The notes: generated from the sequence alone by a model not told the origin. 64,000 nucleotides of DNA from Bradyrhizobium sp. CCBAU 53340 (GCF_015291645.1 NZ_CP030055.1:5332001-5396000); one strand, 5' to 3'. Positions 43,373 to 53,171 are shown, counted from the first letter of the stretch. Made by a program: numbers and translations.

Positions 43373-44356
43373 TCAGCGCACGGACGTGGAAGCAGGCGCC
43401 ACGGCGGACGGCGCCGGCTTCGGTTTTGCGGCGGCCGGCTGAGCCGCGGCCGGCGGCGACGAGGTGGCTGGTGCGGGTTTCGGTGCGGCTGGAGTTGCCG
43501 CCCTCGGCACTGGCGGGAGTTTCTTGGGTGCCGCGTTCTGCTCGAGACGGATCAGTTGCTCCCTCACCGCTCTGATCTGCTCAGAAGCATTCGCATTGTC
43601 GCGCTCCGCCGCTTCCTGACCAGCCTTCACTTGATCGGAAAGCCTGGCCACGGCGCGGCCCAATTGGTCCTGGCTCGCCTTGAACTGCTCGCCGAAGCTT
43701 GCGCTATCGCGGATCATCTGCTCGCGACCACGCTTGAGCTGCTCAATCTCTCCTCTCAGACTTACGAGATCGCGCGACATCGACTGCAGCAATGGCGCCA
43801 AGTCGGGGGGTAGAGACGCCGATGCCGCTGCGGTCGGAGACGAGTTTTGTGAGTTCGCCTTCGCGCCATCGCGGGAAGCCCCCAGCCAGACAATTACTGC
43901 GACACCGAATCCGGCGGCCAACACGATCCCCGCAAGCACAAACATGCCCCAGCGCGGCAGCGAAGGCCGATTGTGCGTAACAGGCGAGCGAACCGGATTG
44001 ACGCCCAGCGTCTGCCGACCGGACCGAAGGCTCGCAGGCTCCAGCTTCGACGGCTGTCCCGCTACCGCCGTATTGTAGTGCTCCGAAGCTCTGCCTGGGC
44101 TTTCGATCTCATGGGATACGATGCGTGCTTCAGAGGGCCGGTTTTGGGAAATGCCGGCTTCGCGAGAACTCAGCTTTCCGAAGCTCCCCTTCAGCACGTC
44201 AGTGCCAGGAGCAGCACCGTCAGAAGTCCCTGCGACCCGTTCGCTGGCCGTCTCCTCGTCATGAGGCTCAGGGTCAAAATAAGTGGCGGGCGATGGCGGC
44301 TCGTTGAGTATGCCCGCAATGGTATCGCTCAACGTCTGCAATCTGTCGGTACTCAT
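43373..44356 (-). CDS. single-pass membrane protein with periplasmic coiled coil
   Basis: This 327-residue protein has a disordered cytoplasmic N-terminal region of about 135 residues, one transmembrane segment (MFVLAGIVLAAGFGVAVIVW, about 138-157), a coiled coil of about 80 residues with heptads of Leu, Gln and Lys (LVSLRGEIEQLKRGREQMI), and a Pro/Ala/Lys-rich tail (PAPATSSPPAAAQPAAAKPK). The architecture resembles membrane-tethered envelope proteins of rhizobia. No enzymatic motif; function unknown. Confidence 0.75.
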   Translation of the reverse strand: MSTDRLQTLSDTIAGILNEPPSPATYFDPEPHDEETASERVAGTSDGAAPGTDVLKGSFGKLSSREAGISQNRPSEARIVSHEIESPGRASEHYNTAVAGQPSKLEPASLRSGRQTLGVNPVRSPVTHNRPSLPRWGMFVLAGIVLAAGFGVAVIVWLGASRDGAKANSQNSSPTAAASASLPPDLAPLLQSMSRDLVSLRGEIEQLKRGREQMIRDSASFGEQFKASQDQLGRAVARLSDQVKAGQEAAERDNANASEQIRAVREQLIRLEQNAAPKKLPPVPRAATPAAPKPAPATSSPPAAAQPAAAKPKPAPSAVAPASTSVR

Positions 44357-44636
44357 TCGCTACCTTCGACCAAATCCGAACCACGAGCGATCCGTCTCGT
44401 TGCGACCATCGCGCGATCGTCATTTCTGCGTTCCTGGTTGTCAAGATCGGTGGGCGGACCCGAAGATCGAGCATTGGGGGTCGCGTATGACTTGTGGGCG
44501 ACGAGTTAGATCCACAGTCCGCTCACCGCGGCCGTCGTCAGCGCGGCCGCTCCCTCACGCTGGGGGCGGAGGCTTTCCCACGATGAACGGGCTATTTCAA
44601 ACCACGCGATGGGCCGCCGTCTTGTACTGCATCAAC

Positions 44637-44912
44637 CTATGGCTGTTCTGACTTCTTGCCGACGATCCACCTCACGATTGGCCACCCCACCAAGAAAGCT
44701 GATGCGACGACTCCAGCCATTCTTATGAATAGGGTGCCGTAATCCTGATCTAAGAAAAATGGACGTCGGTCATAGAAGATGAACACGAGTATGACGCTGA
44801 GCGCGCAGCAAAGGGCCGTTAGTAACCGAGAAACTTGTCCTTCCAGATAGCTGAGGCGCTTGTCGAGTTTGCCGTTATCCACCGTTCGCCCCCCATGGTT
44901 TTCGGCTTTCAT
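44637..44912 (-). CDS. small membrane protein
   Basis: This is a 91-residue protein with an N-terminal amphipathic, coiled-coil-like stretch (KLDKRLSYLEGQVSRLLTAL) and two transmembrane segments (about 30-47 and 62-82, GVVASAFLVGWPIVRWIVG). The ATG at 44912 fits. No known family. Confidence 0.65.
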   Translation of the reverse strand: MKAENHGGRTVDNGKLDKRLSYLEGQVSRLLTALCCALSVILVFIFYDRRPFFLDQDYGTLFIRMAGVVASAFLVGWPIVRWIVGKKSEQP

Positions 44913-45420
44913 GCCTAGCCATTTCAGATGTCCGCCGTTTTGGTCCGTCGGCGAGATGGTAGTCGAAAAACCCTACTTTTCCCGTCCCGTAATCTTACGG
45001 ATTAACTGTACCCCTACAAGCTGAAACCATCGGCCGATTCGTAAGTTCAAGATGGCTTGGCTTCTGCCGATCCAAAAAAACGATCTTTCCCCGGCCGCCA
45101 GTTTGCGGCCGGGACAGGCAAGCTTATCAAGGCAGAATGAGATGACAGCTGAGGCGAACTGATCGCAGACGGCAGCGTGGTTTTGCATCGTAAGCCGACC
45201 GCGGCGGCAGCCAATAATCATTGGATGCCGTGAAGGATGCTAGGCCGACATAGTCACCCATCTAAACGTAACCACCTCGTGGCGTTTCGGACGACTGGCA
45301 TCTCCGTCGTGCCTCCAACGTCCCCGGCGTGGCTTGGAGAGCTGAGGCCCTCTGCGGAGTCGGCGCCCACTTCCCCGCTGGCCAAGGTTGCGGTACGCTA
45401 GTTCATTTGTGAGGCATTGA
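44913..45420. other. 508-base intergenic region
   Basis: An 82-codon frame exists on the minus strand (44973-45221), but it has no ribosome site or protein-like pattern and I reject it. A 9-base-pair hairpin (45090-45098 with 45105-45113, arms CCCGGCCGC/GCGGCCGGG) lies just before a T-rich stretch on the minus strand and may be a terminator. Confidence 0.5.
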
Positions 45421-45609
45421 ATGAACCGCTCAGTCTGGGCAATTGCTGTCCTGAGTTTTATCGCCGGTATGCTCACCGTTATCGTACTTGTCGAGATTGT
45501 GAGATCGAAGCACACCCGAGCCGGAGTGGCATGGATTAACGGCGAGCGACCGGTCATCACAGAGACATCTTTCTGGATTGCGTCGCCCTCTCGACGTTGG
45601 TGGCCTTAA
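45421..45609 (+). CDS. small membrane peptide upstream of acyltransferase
   Basis: This 62-residue frame has one clear transmembrane segment (VWAIAVLSFIAGMLTVIVLVEIV, about residues 5-27), then a short basic segment and a tail. The ATG at 45421 is followed 19 bases after the stop by the acyltransferase gene, so the two may be co-transcribed. No strong ribosome site. It may be a small accessory membrane protein. Confidence 0.5.
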   Translation: MNRSVWAIAVLSFIAGMLTVIVLVEIVRSKHTRAGVAWINGERPVITETSFWIASPSRRWWP

Positions 45610-45627
45610 CGACGGCGGGGTAAACCA

Positions 45628-46710
45628 ATGCAAGATTCGCGGCCGGAGTTGCGGGCGCTAACGGGACTTCGCGGCTTAGCCGCCATTGCTGTCGCTCTTG
45701 CACATTTTCAGAACTCCATTCCCGCCTACTCCGGCGCCCCGTTCATGTGGCACAACGCCGTCGATTTGTTCTTTTGCCTTAGCGGCTTCACCCTATCCTA
45801 CGTCTACAATCGGGAGAAGTTTAGGTTTTCGAGTTACCTCACGGCTCGCATCGCTCGAATCTACCCACTATATCTAGTCTGCTTGATCGCAACCGGCGCT
45901 CTTTACGTCTGGCCCTTTGTCATCGATCCGATCAGCTACCCTATCCGAACCGGGGCCTCAGATTTCACATTGCAGCTGGCAATGTTGAATGCGTGGCCGG
46001 TGATCGGCTCGGGCGTCCATTGGGACACCCCGGCGTGGTCCCTATCTATCGAATGGTTCTGCTACTTGCTGTTGTTCCCTAATCTGCTCTTCCAGAAAGC
46101 GCTACCGTCAACATCGACCAGGCTGCTCTGCATTGTTGTCGCGACATCCGCTTCCTTCTTCTTGTTCACGTTCTTCTATGATGATCGCTTGGTCATTCCG
46201 CAGCTCCACGTTGCAAAAAGCCCGTGGAGTGAGTGGATTGCGCTGGCTCGTGGGACGTTGGGATTCACAGCCGGGTGGACCGCGTTTGCAAGTTTCCAGA
46301 AGCGTGACGGCCTTTATGTGGCCTCCACAAGATTTGCTATATTGATCTGGTGTGGAATCGCATTCGTTGTGGTACTGGCGTATCGTGGACTGGCCAATTC
46401 ACACGCGCTGATAGTGGTCTATCCTTTCGTCGTACTTGCAGCAACCGACCCGACTTCGATCATGTCGCGGTTGCTCGGCTCGAGGCCATTGCATTTCCTG
46501 GGCGTGATTTCGTACTCGATCTACATGACCCATTTTGTCATTTTCCTCGGCGCGGTGGACTTGTTCGGCGAGCCTGCCGCCTGGTCATTCGCCGTTTATG
46601 CCATGCTGGCTGCGGCGACAGCTGCCGTGCCCGTTGGCACCTATTTTGCGATTGAGATGCCGGCCCGCAACGCCCTTCGTGGCTTTCAATTCCGTCACGT
46701 TCCAATTTGA
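45628..46710 (+). CDS. acyltransferase-3 family membrane O-acyltransferase (OafA/YrhL-like)
   Basis: Members of this family transfer acetyl or other acyl groups to sugars of exopolysaccharide, lipopolysaccharide or Nod factor from the inner membrane. The 360-residue protein has the opening ELRALTGLRGLAAIAVALAHF, with the family R-G and His residues, the VDLFFCLSGFTLSYVYNREKF segment, an ARIARIYPLYL motif and about ten transmembrane helices. Its substrate cannot be told from sequence. A paralog starts at 63306. An earlier small membrane peptide gene lies 18 bases upstream. Confidence 0.92.
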   Translation: MQDSRPELRALTGLRGLAAIAVALAHFQNSIPAYSGAPFMWHNAVDLFFCLSGFTLSYVYNREKFRFSSYLTARIARIYPLYLVCLIATGALYVWPFVIDPISYPIRTGASDFTLQLAMLNAWPVIGSGVHWDTPAWSLSIEWFCYLLLFPNLLFQKALPSTSTRLLCIVVATSASFFLFTFFYDDRLVIPQLHVAKSPWSEWIALARGTLGFTAGWTAFASFQKRDGLYVASTRFAILIWCGIAFVVVLAYRGLANSHALIVVYPFVVLAATDPTSIMSRLLGSRPLHFLGVISYSIYMTHFVIFLGAVDLFGEPAAWSFAVYAMLAAATAAVPVGTYFAIEMPARNALRGFQFRHVPI

Positions 46711-46873
46711 GCAAGGTCCAGCCAATTAGCGCTGGTCGCCCCAGATACCGCCGATCGACGAAAGGCCTCGTCGCTTTCGGCAAAGATGAAACTCCAACGA
46801 ATCACGGCGACGACGATATGCGGACGCGCACGCAGGTGGTTGTGCTTGCTCGGGACGTGCAGGATCTTGGTAA

Positions 46874-46984
46874 TTTGCAGACGCAGCCAGGAGGAAGCGC
46901 CTCGATCCCAACGCGCGCACGGCCTGGACCGATGACTATGCCAAAGTCCTCGGTGCCGTTATCCACCGGAAGTTCAGACGCTGA
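46874..46984 (+). pseudogene. possible C-terminal remnant of a degraded gene
   Basis: This is a 36-codon open stretch from just after a TAA to a TGA at 46982, with a protein-like tail containing LDPNARTAWTDDYAKVL and VIHRKFRR. There is no start codon and a stop lies directly upstream, so this is likely the last part of a deleted gene. Parent family not recognised. Confidence 0.35.
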
Positions 46985-47533
46985 TCAGGCCTCGGTTGCC
47001 GCGACCGTCCGGCAGAGCCGCAGCCACCTGCCCAAGGCTCCAATTTCCTTTCCGACGGCCCGGAAATAAAGCAAGTGCGTGATCGCAAAGGACAGCAGGC
47101 AAGCCCCAAGAATGGTAGCCATGACGTACAGGCCGGCACCGGTTGGGACCGCGATCGGTCCAAGCGACGCTTGCGCCGTGGTCGGCACGCCCGACTGCCA
47201 GGCGAAGAGCAGAAATCCCGCATAGCCTGCGCTCAGGTGCGTTGCGACAGTGAATGCGGGCCTGGCCTTGGCTGCGAGCCCGAGGCAGGCCAGCAGAAAC
47301 AGCGGCAGCGCGACGCCGAAGAACTGAAACCCGTCGATCCCCACAATCCCACTTAGCAAAGCGTGGCTGCGTTGAAAAATGCCGAAGATCCGGAGATTGA
47401 CGAACCAGAGCAGTTCAGAGCTCGGCGCATATTGGAGCGCCTGCACCGCTAGTTCGGCGCCAAGGGTCGCCGCGAACAGCACGCACGGACCCAGGAATTG
47501 CAGCTTGAAGAGGCGATTCATGAAACAAGCCAT
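46985..47533 (-). CDS. polytopic membrane protein of unknown function
   Basis: The 182-residue protein has four or five predicted transmembrane segments (about 13-33, 43-62, 75-92, 100-115 and 137-158) with small polar loops, including SGIVGIDGFQFFGVALPLF. There is no recognised motif and no clear ribosome site; ATG codons at 47533 and 47521 are both possible. It lies between the acyltransferase and the end of the tad locus. Confidence 0.7.
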   Translation of the reverse strand: MACFMNRLFKLQFLGPCVLFAATLGAELAVQALQYAPSSELLWFVNLRIFGIFQRSHALLSGIVGIDGFQFFGVALPLFLLACLGLAAKARPAFTVATHLSAGYAGFLLFAWQSGVPTTAQASLGPIAVPTGAGLYVMATILGACLLSFAITHLLYFRAVGKEIGALGRWLRLCRTVAATEA

Positions 47534-47651
47534 ACGTATGAAAACGGCTGGCTTATCTTAGTTCCAAAGCATTTAACTTGTCTTAACGCGCCCCTGCACC
47601 AGAGCCGCCAAGCATAAAATCAGCATTAAAATCAAGCTACTGCGAAGGTTC

Positions 47652-48200
47652 TCAAGGCTGATTATTTGGCGGCCGTTCGATGAACTTCCGGCTACCGTTG
47701 AGAAGTTCAAGGTTGTTGGCGATGACCGGGTTACCCGGATCGAGCGAATAAGCCCTTTCGAACTTTCGCCGCGCGCCATTCAGATTGCCGCGCAGCATGA
47801 GGGAATAACCCTGGTCATTCAGGATCTGCACAGTTTCGCCGCCAAGCCGGATCGCCTGCGCATAGGCCTGATCGGCAAGATCGAAGCGACGCAACTTGTC
47901 ATAGCTTGCTGCGAGTCCGACCCAGGCTGTTACATCCCTCGGTGCCTTCTCGACTGCGTCCTTGAAATAGCGCTGAGAGATGCCGTAATTGCCGCGGTTG
48001 TATTGCTCAAGTCCCATCCGCACCGGCTCGTCGGAAGGATAGTATTTGACGTCGGTCGGCTCCTGCACAGGATCTCCGCCAGGAGGATCAACCGGCGCGA
48101 CAATCGCGGCCTCCCGGGTCGTATAGTCGCAGGCCGCGAGACCCACCGCCAGCCAGCAGCAGGCGAGCGCCGGAATGAGACGCCGCAATCGTCGTCCCAT
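47652..48200 (-). CDS. tadD: TadD-like TPR lipoprotein of the Flp pilus locus
   Basis: TadD is a periplasmic lipoprotein that helps assemble the Tad secretin. The 182-residue product has a lipoprotein signal peptide with lipobox LAAC (residues 22-25) and at least three tetratricopeptide repeats (VRMGLEQYNRGNYGISQRYF, DVTAWVGLAASYDKLRRFDL, TVQILNDQGYSLMLRGNLNGA). The ATG at 48200 has GGAG upstream; the longer in-frame start at 48299 adds an unrelated leader. It is the last gene of the cluster. Confidence 0.85.
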   Translation of the reverse strand: MGRRLRRLIPALACCWLAVGLAACDYTTREAAIVAPVDPPGGDPVQEPTDVKYYPSDEPVRMGLEQYNRGNYGISQRYFKDAVEKAPRDVTAWVGLAASYDKLRRFDLADQAYAQAIRLGGETVQILNDQGYSLMLRGNLNGARRKFERAYSLDPGNPVIANNLELLNGSRKFIERPPNNQP

Positions 48201-48370
48201 GCTCGAGCTCCAGCGAATTCCCTGCGTCATTCGACAAACCATCGTAAAACTACCTGCGAAAAAAGACGGCGCGACCAGCAGTTCAGGACCATAACCCAAC
48301 GTCAGAGCCTCACGTCCAAATTCTCTGCCCCGGCAAACGTGCGCAGCTGAGCCGCTGAACTCTCAGCTGG

Positions 48371-48763
48371 TTACTTGCCCACCCCAACCGCAACCGATCC
48401 TCCGGTCCCCGCTCCCAATCCGGTTGTATTAACGTTCTGAATTGTGGTGACGGGCGGCGGCTGGCCCATCGCTTTGGTCGGATCGCCCATGTCGGGAAGC
48501 TGATCCAGCGGGCGTGATTGAGTGCCATAGCGCGTAATCGCACCGCCTGTGCGCCGCGCATCGTACGCGATCCGGCGATCACCGACATATGCCGGCCATG
48601 GGTGGATCGTGTGCGTGGCGGCGTTGACCTCCTTGGCATTGCCGGCACTCATCGTGATGGTGTCGGAACGCTGGACGTAACGGTCCATCTCGTCATGACC
48701 GTAGACGCCGTAGCAGCCCCCGAGCAGGAAGGGTGCGAGCAGTGCCAGATACCTGATAGTCAT
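48371..48763 (-). CDS. small lipoprotein in the tad locus
   Basis: This is a 130-residue protein with a lipoprotein signal (MTIRYLALLAPFLLGGC, lipobox LGGC). The mature part contains RSDTITMSAGNAKEVNAATHTIHPWP and ends in a Gly/Thr-rich tail. The ITMSAGNA and THTIHPWP segments, a location 13 bases after the secretin stop, and lipid anchoring suggest that it fills the place of the pilot lipoprotein CpaD, but it is much shorter than a normal CpaD (about 220 residues), so this is inference. Confidence 0.7.
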   Translation of the reverse strand: MTIRYLALLAPFLLGGCYGVYGHDEMDRYVQRSDTITMSAGNAKEVNAATHTIHPWPAYVGDRRIAYDARRTGGAITRYGTQSRPLDQLPDMGDPTKAMGQPPPVTTIQNVNTTGLGAGTGGSVAVGVGK

Positions 48764-48775
48764 CCCCCGCCTCCT

Positions 48776-50431
48776 CTAGTTCAGCGTTTTCACGACCGGT
48801 TGGTTTGCACCAACGGCCGGTGGCGGAACAGGCACGATTGCATTGGGCGCGATGATGTGGCCGTAAGGCCCTTTCACATCGCCGCCGGAATTGACGTAGT
48901 CGTCGTAGCGCTTGCGAACTTCCATCTGGCCGTTGAGGAAGAAGTCGACGTCGTTGGCCGGCAGGCGCGAGTCGAGCGGCGACGCCAGTTGCTGGCCGGG
49001 CGCCGCCGGTGCAACGAGGCGCGGCGTCACGATGATGACCAGATCGGTTTCTTCCTGCTGGTACGACTTGCTGCCGAACAAGGCTCCAAGGACGGGCACC
49101 GAGCCAATCCACGGCAATTGCGAAACGTCCTGCCGATTGCGGGTCTGCAACAGGCCTGCGATCGCAAAGCTCTGGCCGTCGCGCAACTCGACCGTGGTGC
49201 GCGCGTCGCGGCGGGTCAGTGACGGAACGGTGGTACCCTGGATCGAAATCGCATTGGCGAAATCGAGCTCGCTGACCGAGGGCTCGACGCGAAGGTTGAT
49301 CACGCCCCGCGAGAGCACGGTTGGTACAAAGGCCAGCTCGACGCCGAACTTCTTGTACTCGATCGTGACAGTGGGAAAACCGCTCGTCGTATTGCTTGGA
49401 ATCGGCACCGGAAACTCGCCGCCGGCCAGGAAACGCGCGGCATCGCCGGAGAGCGTGGTCAGGTTTGGCTCCGCCAGCCGACGCGCCAAGCCCTTCGTCT
49501 CCAGTGCGTTGATCAGCAAATCTACCGAGCCGCCATTGCTGGTCCTGACAAGGCTGGTCAGCAAGCTTCCGAACGGGGCTGGCGATACGCCCCCGGCTGA
49601 GCCAATGAGCGTCCCCAAGGTTCCAAGCACAGGAAGGCTACCCGTGGGTGGAGAGCCGACGGCCCCTCCGCCGGCACCCAAGACGCTATTGTTGGTATTG
49701 ATACCGCCGATGGGCGTTCTGCCCACCGCTGTGGTGCTGCCTAGCCCCGTATTCGCTACATTCGTACCATTGGCGTTGGCCGCATAAAGATTCACCCCGA
49801 GGTCGCGGCCAGCCTGCCGATTGACCTCAAGGAAGCGCACCTCGAGCATCACCTGCTGCGGTGCTGCAACGCTCATGGCGTTGACGACGATGCCGCCCTC
49901 GGGAACGCTGCCCTTGGCGATCGTCAGCGCCCGCTCCGCGGCGACCGCATCGGAAGCCGTTCCGCTCAGCACCACCTGGCCTTGGGATGCTGAAACGCGA
50001 ATGCCGCGGGTCCCTGTGCCGGACTGGATGTTCTGCTGCAAATTGCCAATGTCGACGGTCACCTCGACATCGAGAATGCCGATCTGCTTCATCGAGCTGT
50101 CGAACAGGATGACGTTGGTGGTGCCGGTCTTCTTGCCCTGGACATAGATGAGGTGGTCGGTCAGCGACTTCACGTCCACGATGTCAGGCGAGCCCGCGAC
50201 GATTGACGAAAATGCCGTATCGACCCTGAAGGTGCGCGACTTGTTGACGGTCACCCTGACCCGCTGGACGTCGTTCATCTCGCTGACGAACACGCCGCCG
50301 GAGGAGCCCCGGCGGTCTGCCGCCCTCGCGCGATCAGCGAGGGAGAAAAAGGCAAGCACAGCCCCCAGAGCCACCAGGCTAAAGGCGAAAAGACCACGTT
50401 CCGCGCTACCCCACACGCGACCGCCACTCAT
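48776..50431 (-). CDS. cpaC: CpaC/RcpA secretin of the Tad pilus
   Basis: This outer-membrane secretin would extrude the Flp pilus. The 551-residue protein has a signal peptide (ends ADRARAA), an N-terminal pilus-assembly domain (VRVTVNKSRTFRVDTAFSSI), a BON-like segment (VRVSASQGQVVLSGTASDAVAAE) and the secretin domain with LLINALETKGLARRLAEPNL, LSGDAARFLAGGEFPVPIP and the conserved ending TDLVIIVTPRLVAP. ATG 50431 has a GGAGGG box and is preferred to a GTG at 50446. It sits after tadE rather than next to cpaB, an unusual order. Confidence 0.93.
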   Translation of the reverse strand: MSGGRVWGSAERGLFAFSLVALGAVLAFFSLADRARAADRRGSSGGVFVSEMNDVQRVRVTVNKSRTFRVDTAFSSIVAGSPDIVDVKSLTDHLIYVQGKKTGTTNVILFDSSMKQIGILDVEVTVDIGNLQQNIQSGTGTRGIRVSASQGQVVLSGTASDAVAAERALTIAKGSVPEGGIVVNAMSVAAPQQVMLEVRFLEVNRQAGRDLGVNLYAANANGTNVANTGLGSTTAVGRTPIGGINTNNSVLGAGGGAVGSPPTGSLPVLGTLGTLIGSAGGVSPAPFGSLLTSLVRTSNGGSVDLLINALETKGLARRLAEPNLTTLSGDAARFLAGGEFPVPIPSNTTSGFPTVTIEYKKFGVELAFVPTVLSRGVINLRVEPSVSELDFANAISIQGTTVPSLTRRDARTTVELRDGQSFAIAGLLQTRNRQDVSQLPWIGSVPVLGALFGSKSYQQEETDLVIIVTPRLVAPAAPGQQLASPLDSRLPANDVDFFLNGQMEVRKRYDDYVNSGGDVKGPYGHIIAPNAIVPVPPPAVGANQPVVKTLN

Positions 50432-50871
50432 TTCGAATCCCTCCACCGCGGATATCGCGGCTACATCCCGTAATTTACGGCTCCAGGCGTTTTGGCCAAT
50501 TTCCTTCGCTCATCACCCGCAGAGCTTACAACGCGTCCAATTACAAATAGTTACTTGCAAATTCCGATTCCTGGCGCGCTGGAGCGAACCCCACCCGGCC
50601 CGGCCAGCCGCCAGCCGCAGAACGCGGCCCGGAGATAATCCCCCGCCGCACGCATCGTTTGCAAGGAAAGACCGTCATCGGGTTGTGGCAGCCCCAGAGA
50701 AAACTCCCCGATGTTGCCAGCGCGCACCACTTTGGCTGCCTGCCGACCGTCGGTGGGGGCGGATTGCCGACGTTAGCAGCCCAAGCTGGCAATCAGATCA
50801 AGTCTGAGTGGGGACTGACTCCCGTGATTCTTGCTTCACGGCGCTCCCGCAGAACCCCGGCAGAAGCACTC
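50432..50871. other. intergenic region between tadE-like gene and cpaC
   Basis: This is 440 bases that probably contain a separate promoter for cpaC. No gene is supported. The gap breaks the otherwise tight tad cluster into two transcription units. Confidence 0.45.
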
Positions 50872-51294
50872 TCAGTTTGGTAACGGAATCAGGGTGGAGG
50901 CGCTCGGGTTATTGAATGATGAGCCCCATATCGTTGGAAACATCATGCTGAAACCTTGCAGCGATGCCGTGACTGTAACTGCAGAGGCTCCCGTCACCGT
51001 AGTCACTGTAGGTGTGAGACCGCCAGCATACAGGAATGGGACAAGAGCTCGCTTCTGCGCGTCGGTCGTGTAGTCACCACTGCAGGTGACGGTTGTTGTT
51101 CTCTTGAGTGCGGCATCTGTATAGCAGGCGTTGATCATGGCGGCTCGCGCACCAGCACCCGCCAGCGAGCGCAATGACTGCATCGCGATTGCGTAACGCC
51201 CGAGATCGAAGATGGCGTAGATCAACGTGAAAATCGCGGCGGCGACGACGCAAAACTCAATCGCCGCGACGCCACGCTGATCGAGCCTTCTCAT
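50872..51294 (-). CDS. tadE: TadE-like pilus assembly protein
   Basis: This is a pseudopilin-like protein of the Tad system. The 140-residue product has the typical N-terminal motif RLDQRGVAAIEFCVVAAAIFTLI, a prepilin-type cleavage site followed by a hydrophobic helix with the conserved Glu at +5 of the helix (GVAAIEF). The start is the ATG at 51294, which shares a base with the TGA of the upstream TadG gene (TGATG). Confidence 0.88.
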   Translation of the reverse strand: MRRLDQRGVAAIEFCVVAAAIFTLIYAIFDLGRYAIAMQSLRSLAGAGARAAMINACYTDAALKRTTTVTCSGDYTTDAQKRALVPFLYAGGLTPTVTTVTGASAVTVTASLQGFSMMFPTIWGSSFNNPSASTLIPLPN

Positions 51295-52637
51295 CACTGC
51301 ACCAAAAGCACGGTTTGGACGCCAGGCTCTGCTCCCGAACCAGGACTACCTGAAGAGGTAGGACAGTTAGAGTTATCCAGCACTGTATTGCCGGTGAAAG
51401 ACACAGCGTAAGCTATGACCTGGTAGCAACCGGTACTGGGGGCACTTGACGTGCTGTTGCCTCCGTACGTGACGGGAGTATTCGGTATATAGACCGTGCC
51501 GTTGAAATAGCTATTGGAAGTGCCACTGATGTTGACGCCTTGCTTCGTATAGGCCTCACCATCATAGATGAGGAGCTTGGCCATAAGAGCCTTCACCGAT
51601 GCCGACAATACCGGCGGTCCGGTCGGCGCGCTCATCGCCGTAAGCTGGATCGTCGGGGTACCGGTAATGGTGAGTGTTGCTCCTGCGAAAAATATCAGGG
51701 TCGCCGTGCCTGTTATGGTCGGATTGTTATTGATTTTGACGTTTCCCGAAAAATAGTACGTGCCGTTCAACGGGGAACTGAACGTCGGATTGTTGGTGCT
51801 ATTATAACAGGTGCATGTCTCATATGGCAGAGGTGTTGAGTTATTGTTCTTGTTCGGAAAATCTGACGTCTTCAACGCGGACAGCGCCGTGTTCACTGCA
51901 CTTAATGGATCAGGGATGGGTTGCTGATAGGTTTGCACGCCGGTGCATTGGCTTCCTCCCGTCTGGGAGCAGCCGCCGACCGTGTAGCTCGGTGCATTCA
52001 CCGAAATCCCCGAATTGCCGATGAAGCCGATCGCATTTGCTGCTGTGCTGTTCGACGAAATGCCGCAGGTTGGCGACGATACGGTAGCACTACCCTGGAA
52101 CGTGACGGCGTCTTTCAGAGCCAACACACATGGAGGTTTTTCTAATCCATTAGCGACACTGGCGACCGCCGTCGCAGCAACGTTGATCGTCGAAAAACCA
52201 AGCAACCTGGCGAGATATGCCGGCTGCTGCTGACTAACGGTCGCCTGGACGAATGTGCCCGCGGTCCCGTTCCACGACGCCAGCGAAGCGACCTCCACGC
52301 TCTGTGAGATTCCGCTCGGAAGGCTCGTCGAACATTTGGAACCAGGATAGGACGTGTCGCCCGAATTGCAGAACGCGTTCTGGGCTGCACCCTGCTTGCC
52401 GCGGTAGTCGAACGGCTGCGAGTTATTGCAGCTTACGCCAGCCTGACCAGAAGCCTCGCATGCAAGCCGCAAGGCGCCCGCATAGGCGGCCGCATCAGCC
52501 GCCCCCTGGACGCGTTGCTTGGTAACGTACCAGGACGCTGCCTCGCCACCAAGTGCCATAAATCCGACCGCCGGCACCAGGGCGATGGAGGTTGCGAATG
52601 CGACTGAACCTCGACGGCTACGGAACAGCTTGCGCAT
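51294..52637 (-). CDS. tadG: TadG-like pilus assembly protein
   Basis: This protein of about 447 residues starts with the TadG N-terminal domain: a hydrophobic pilin-like helix preceded by RRGSVAFATSIALVPAVGFMALGGEAASWY and followed by QRVQGAADAAAYAGALRL. The rest is a Ser/Thr/Asn-rich region with several cysteines. No MIDAS-type von Willebrand A motif is obvious, in contrast to many longer TadG proteins. It lies between two TadE-like genes. Confidence 0.85.
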   Translation of the reverse strand: MRKLFRSRRGSVAFATSIALVPAVGFMALGGEAASWYVTKQRVQGAADAAAYAGALRLACEASGQAGVSCNNSQPFDYRGKQGAAQNAFCNSGDTSYPGSKCSTSLPSGISQSVEVASLASWNGTAGTFVQATVSQQQPAYLARLLGFSTINVAATAVASVANGLEKPPCVLALKDAVTFQGSATVSSPTCGISSNSTAANAIGFIGNSGISVNAPSYTVGGCSQTGGSQCTGVQTYQQPIPDPLSAVNTALSALKTSDFPNKNNNSTPLPYETCTCYNSTNNPTFSSPLNGTYYFSGNVKINNNPTITGTATLIFFAGATLTITGTPTIQLTAMSAPTGPPVLSASVKALMAKLLIYDGEAYTKQGVNISGTSNSYFNGTVYIPNTPVTYGGNSTSSAPSTGCYQVIAYAVSFTGNTVLDNSNCPTSSGSPGSGAEPGVQTVLLVQ

Positions 52638-52644
52638 GGGACAC

Positions 52645-53097
52645 CTATTGAAACCGCTCTGAGTAAGTCAGTGTGAACGTACAGCCACTGGTCGTGCCGC
52701 CCGTGCACAACAGCGACTTCAACACGATCGGCGACAATGTGACCGTTGTCGTGTACACAAAATACTTCGGCTGGGTGGGGTCAGAGTTAGCTGAACTGCA
52801 GGCGGCATTGCTCTCCCCGCAAATGAGCTGAATGCTGGGAATCGGATAACGGGTGTCGGCCTTGGCCAGCGCGGCCGACGACCAACTGGACGCATTCGTA
52901 ACGTCCGGTGGCGGGGAATACAGAATGGATTGCCCGAAGTTACGCAATGCTTGCCGCGCGGATATAAACTTGAAGCCGGCGACGGCAATGTCGGCAAGCG
53001 GCAGAAGCACAATCAACATCAAAAAAAGCCAGACGGCCGGGACCTCAAGCGCGACGGCGCCGCGCTGATCCGCGAGGAAAGAGGTTTTGCGGCTCAT
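52645..53097 (-). CDS. TadE/TadF-like minor pseudopilin
   Basis: The 150-residue product begins MSRKTSFLADQRGAVALEVP, with the pseudopilin motif G-AVALE and a hydrophobic segment (VWLFLMLIVLLPLADIAVAG). The C-terminal part contains two cysteine pairs (LICGESNAACSS and LLCTGGTTSGCTF). The ATG at 53097 has GAGGT upstream; the longer in-frame start at 53175 would add a non-pilin leader. Confidence 0.85.
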   Translation of the reverse strand: MSRKTSFLADQRGAVALEVPAVWLFLMLIVLLPLADIAVAGFKFISARQALRNFGQSILYSPPPDVTNASSWSSAALAKADTRYPIPSIQLICGESNAACSSANSDPTQPKYFVYTTTVTLSPIVLKSLLCTGGTTSGCTFTLTYSERFQ

Positions 53098-53171
53098 GAC
53101 AGACCTCGACGCGACCGAAAGGCTGGTGCTCCAAACGCAACCATGCTCCTGGCTTTCGTCCGCATGCGAAT

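Noticed and set aside
44973..45221. An 82-codon minus-strand frame
   Set aside because: It contains the hairpin at 45090-45113, has no ribosome site and shows no protein-like pattern.
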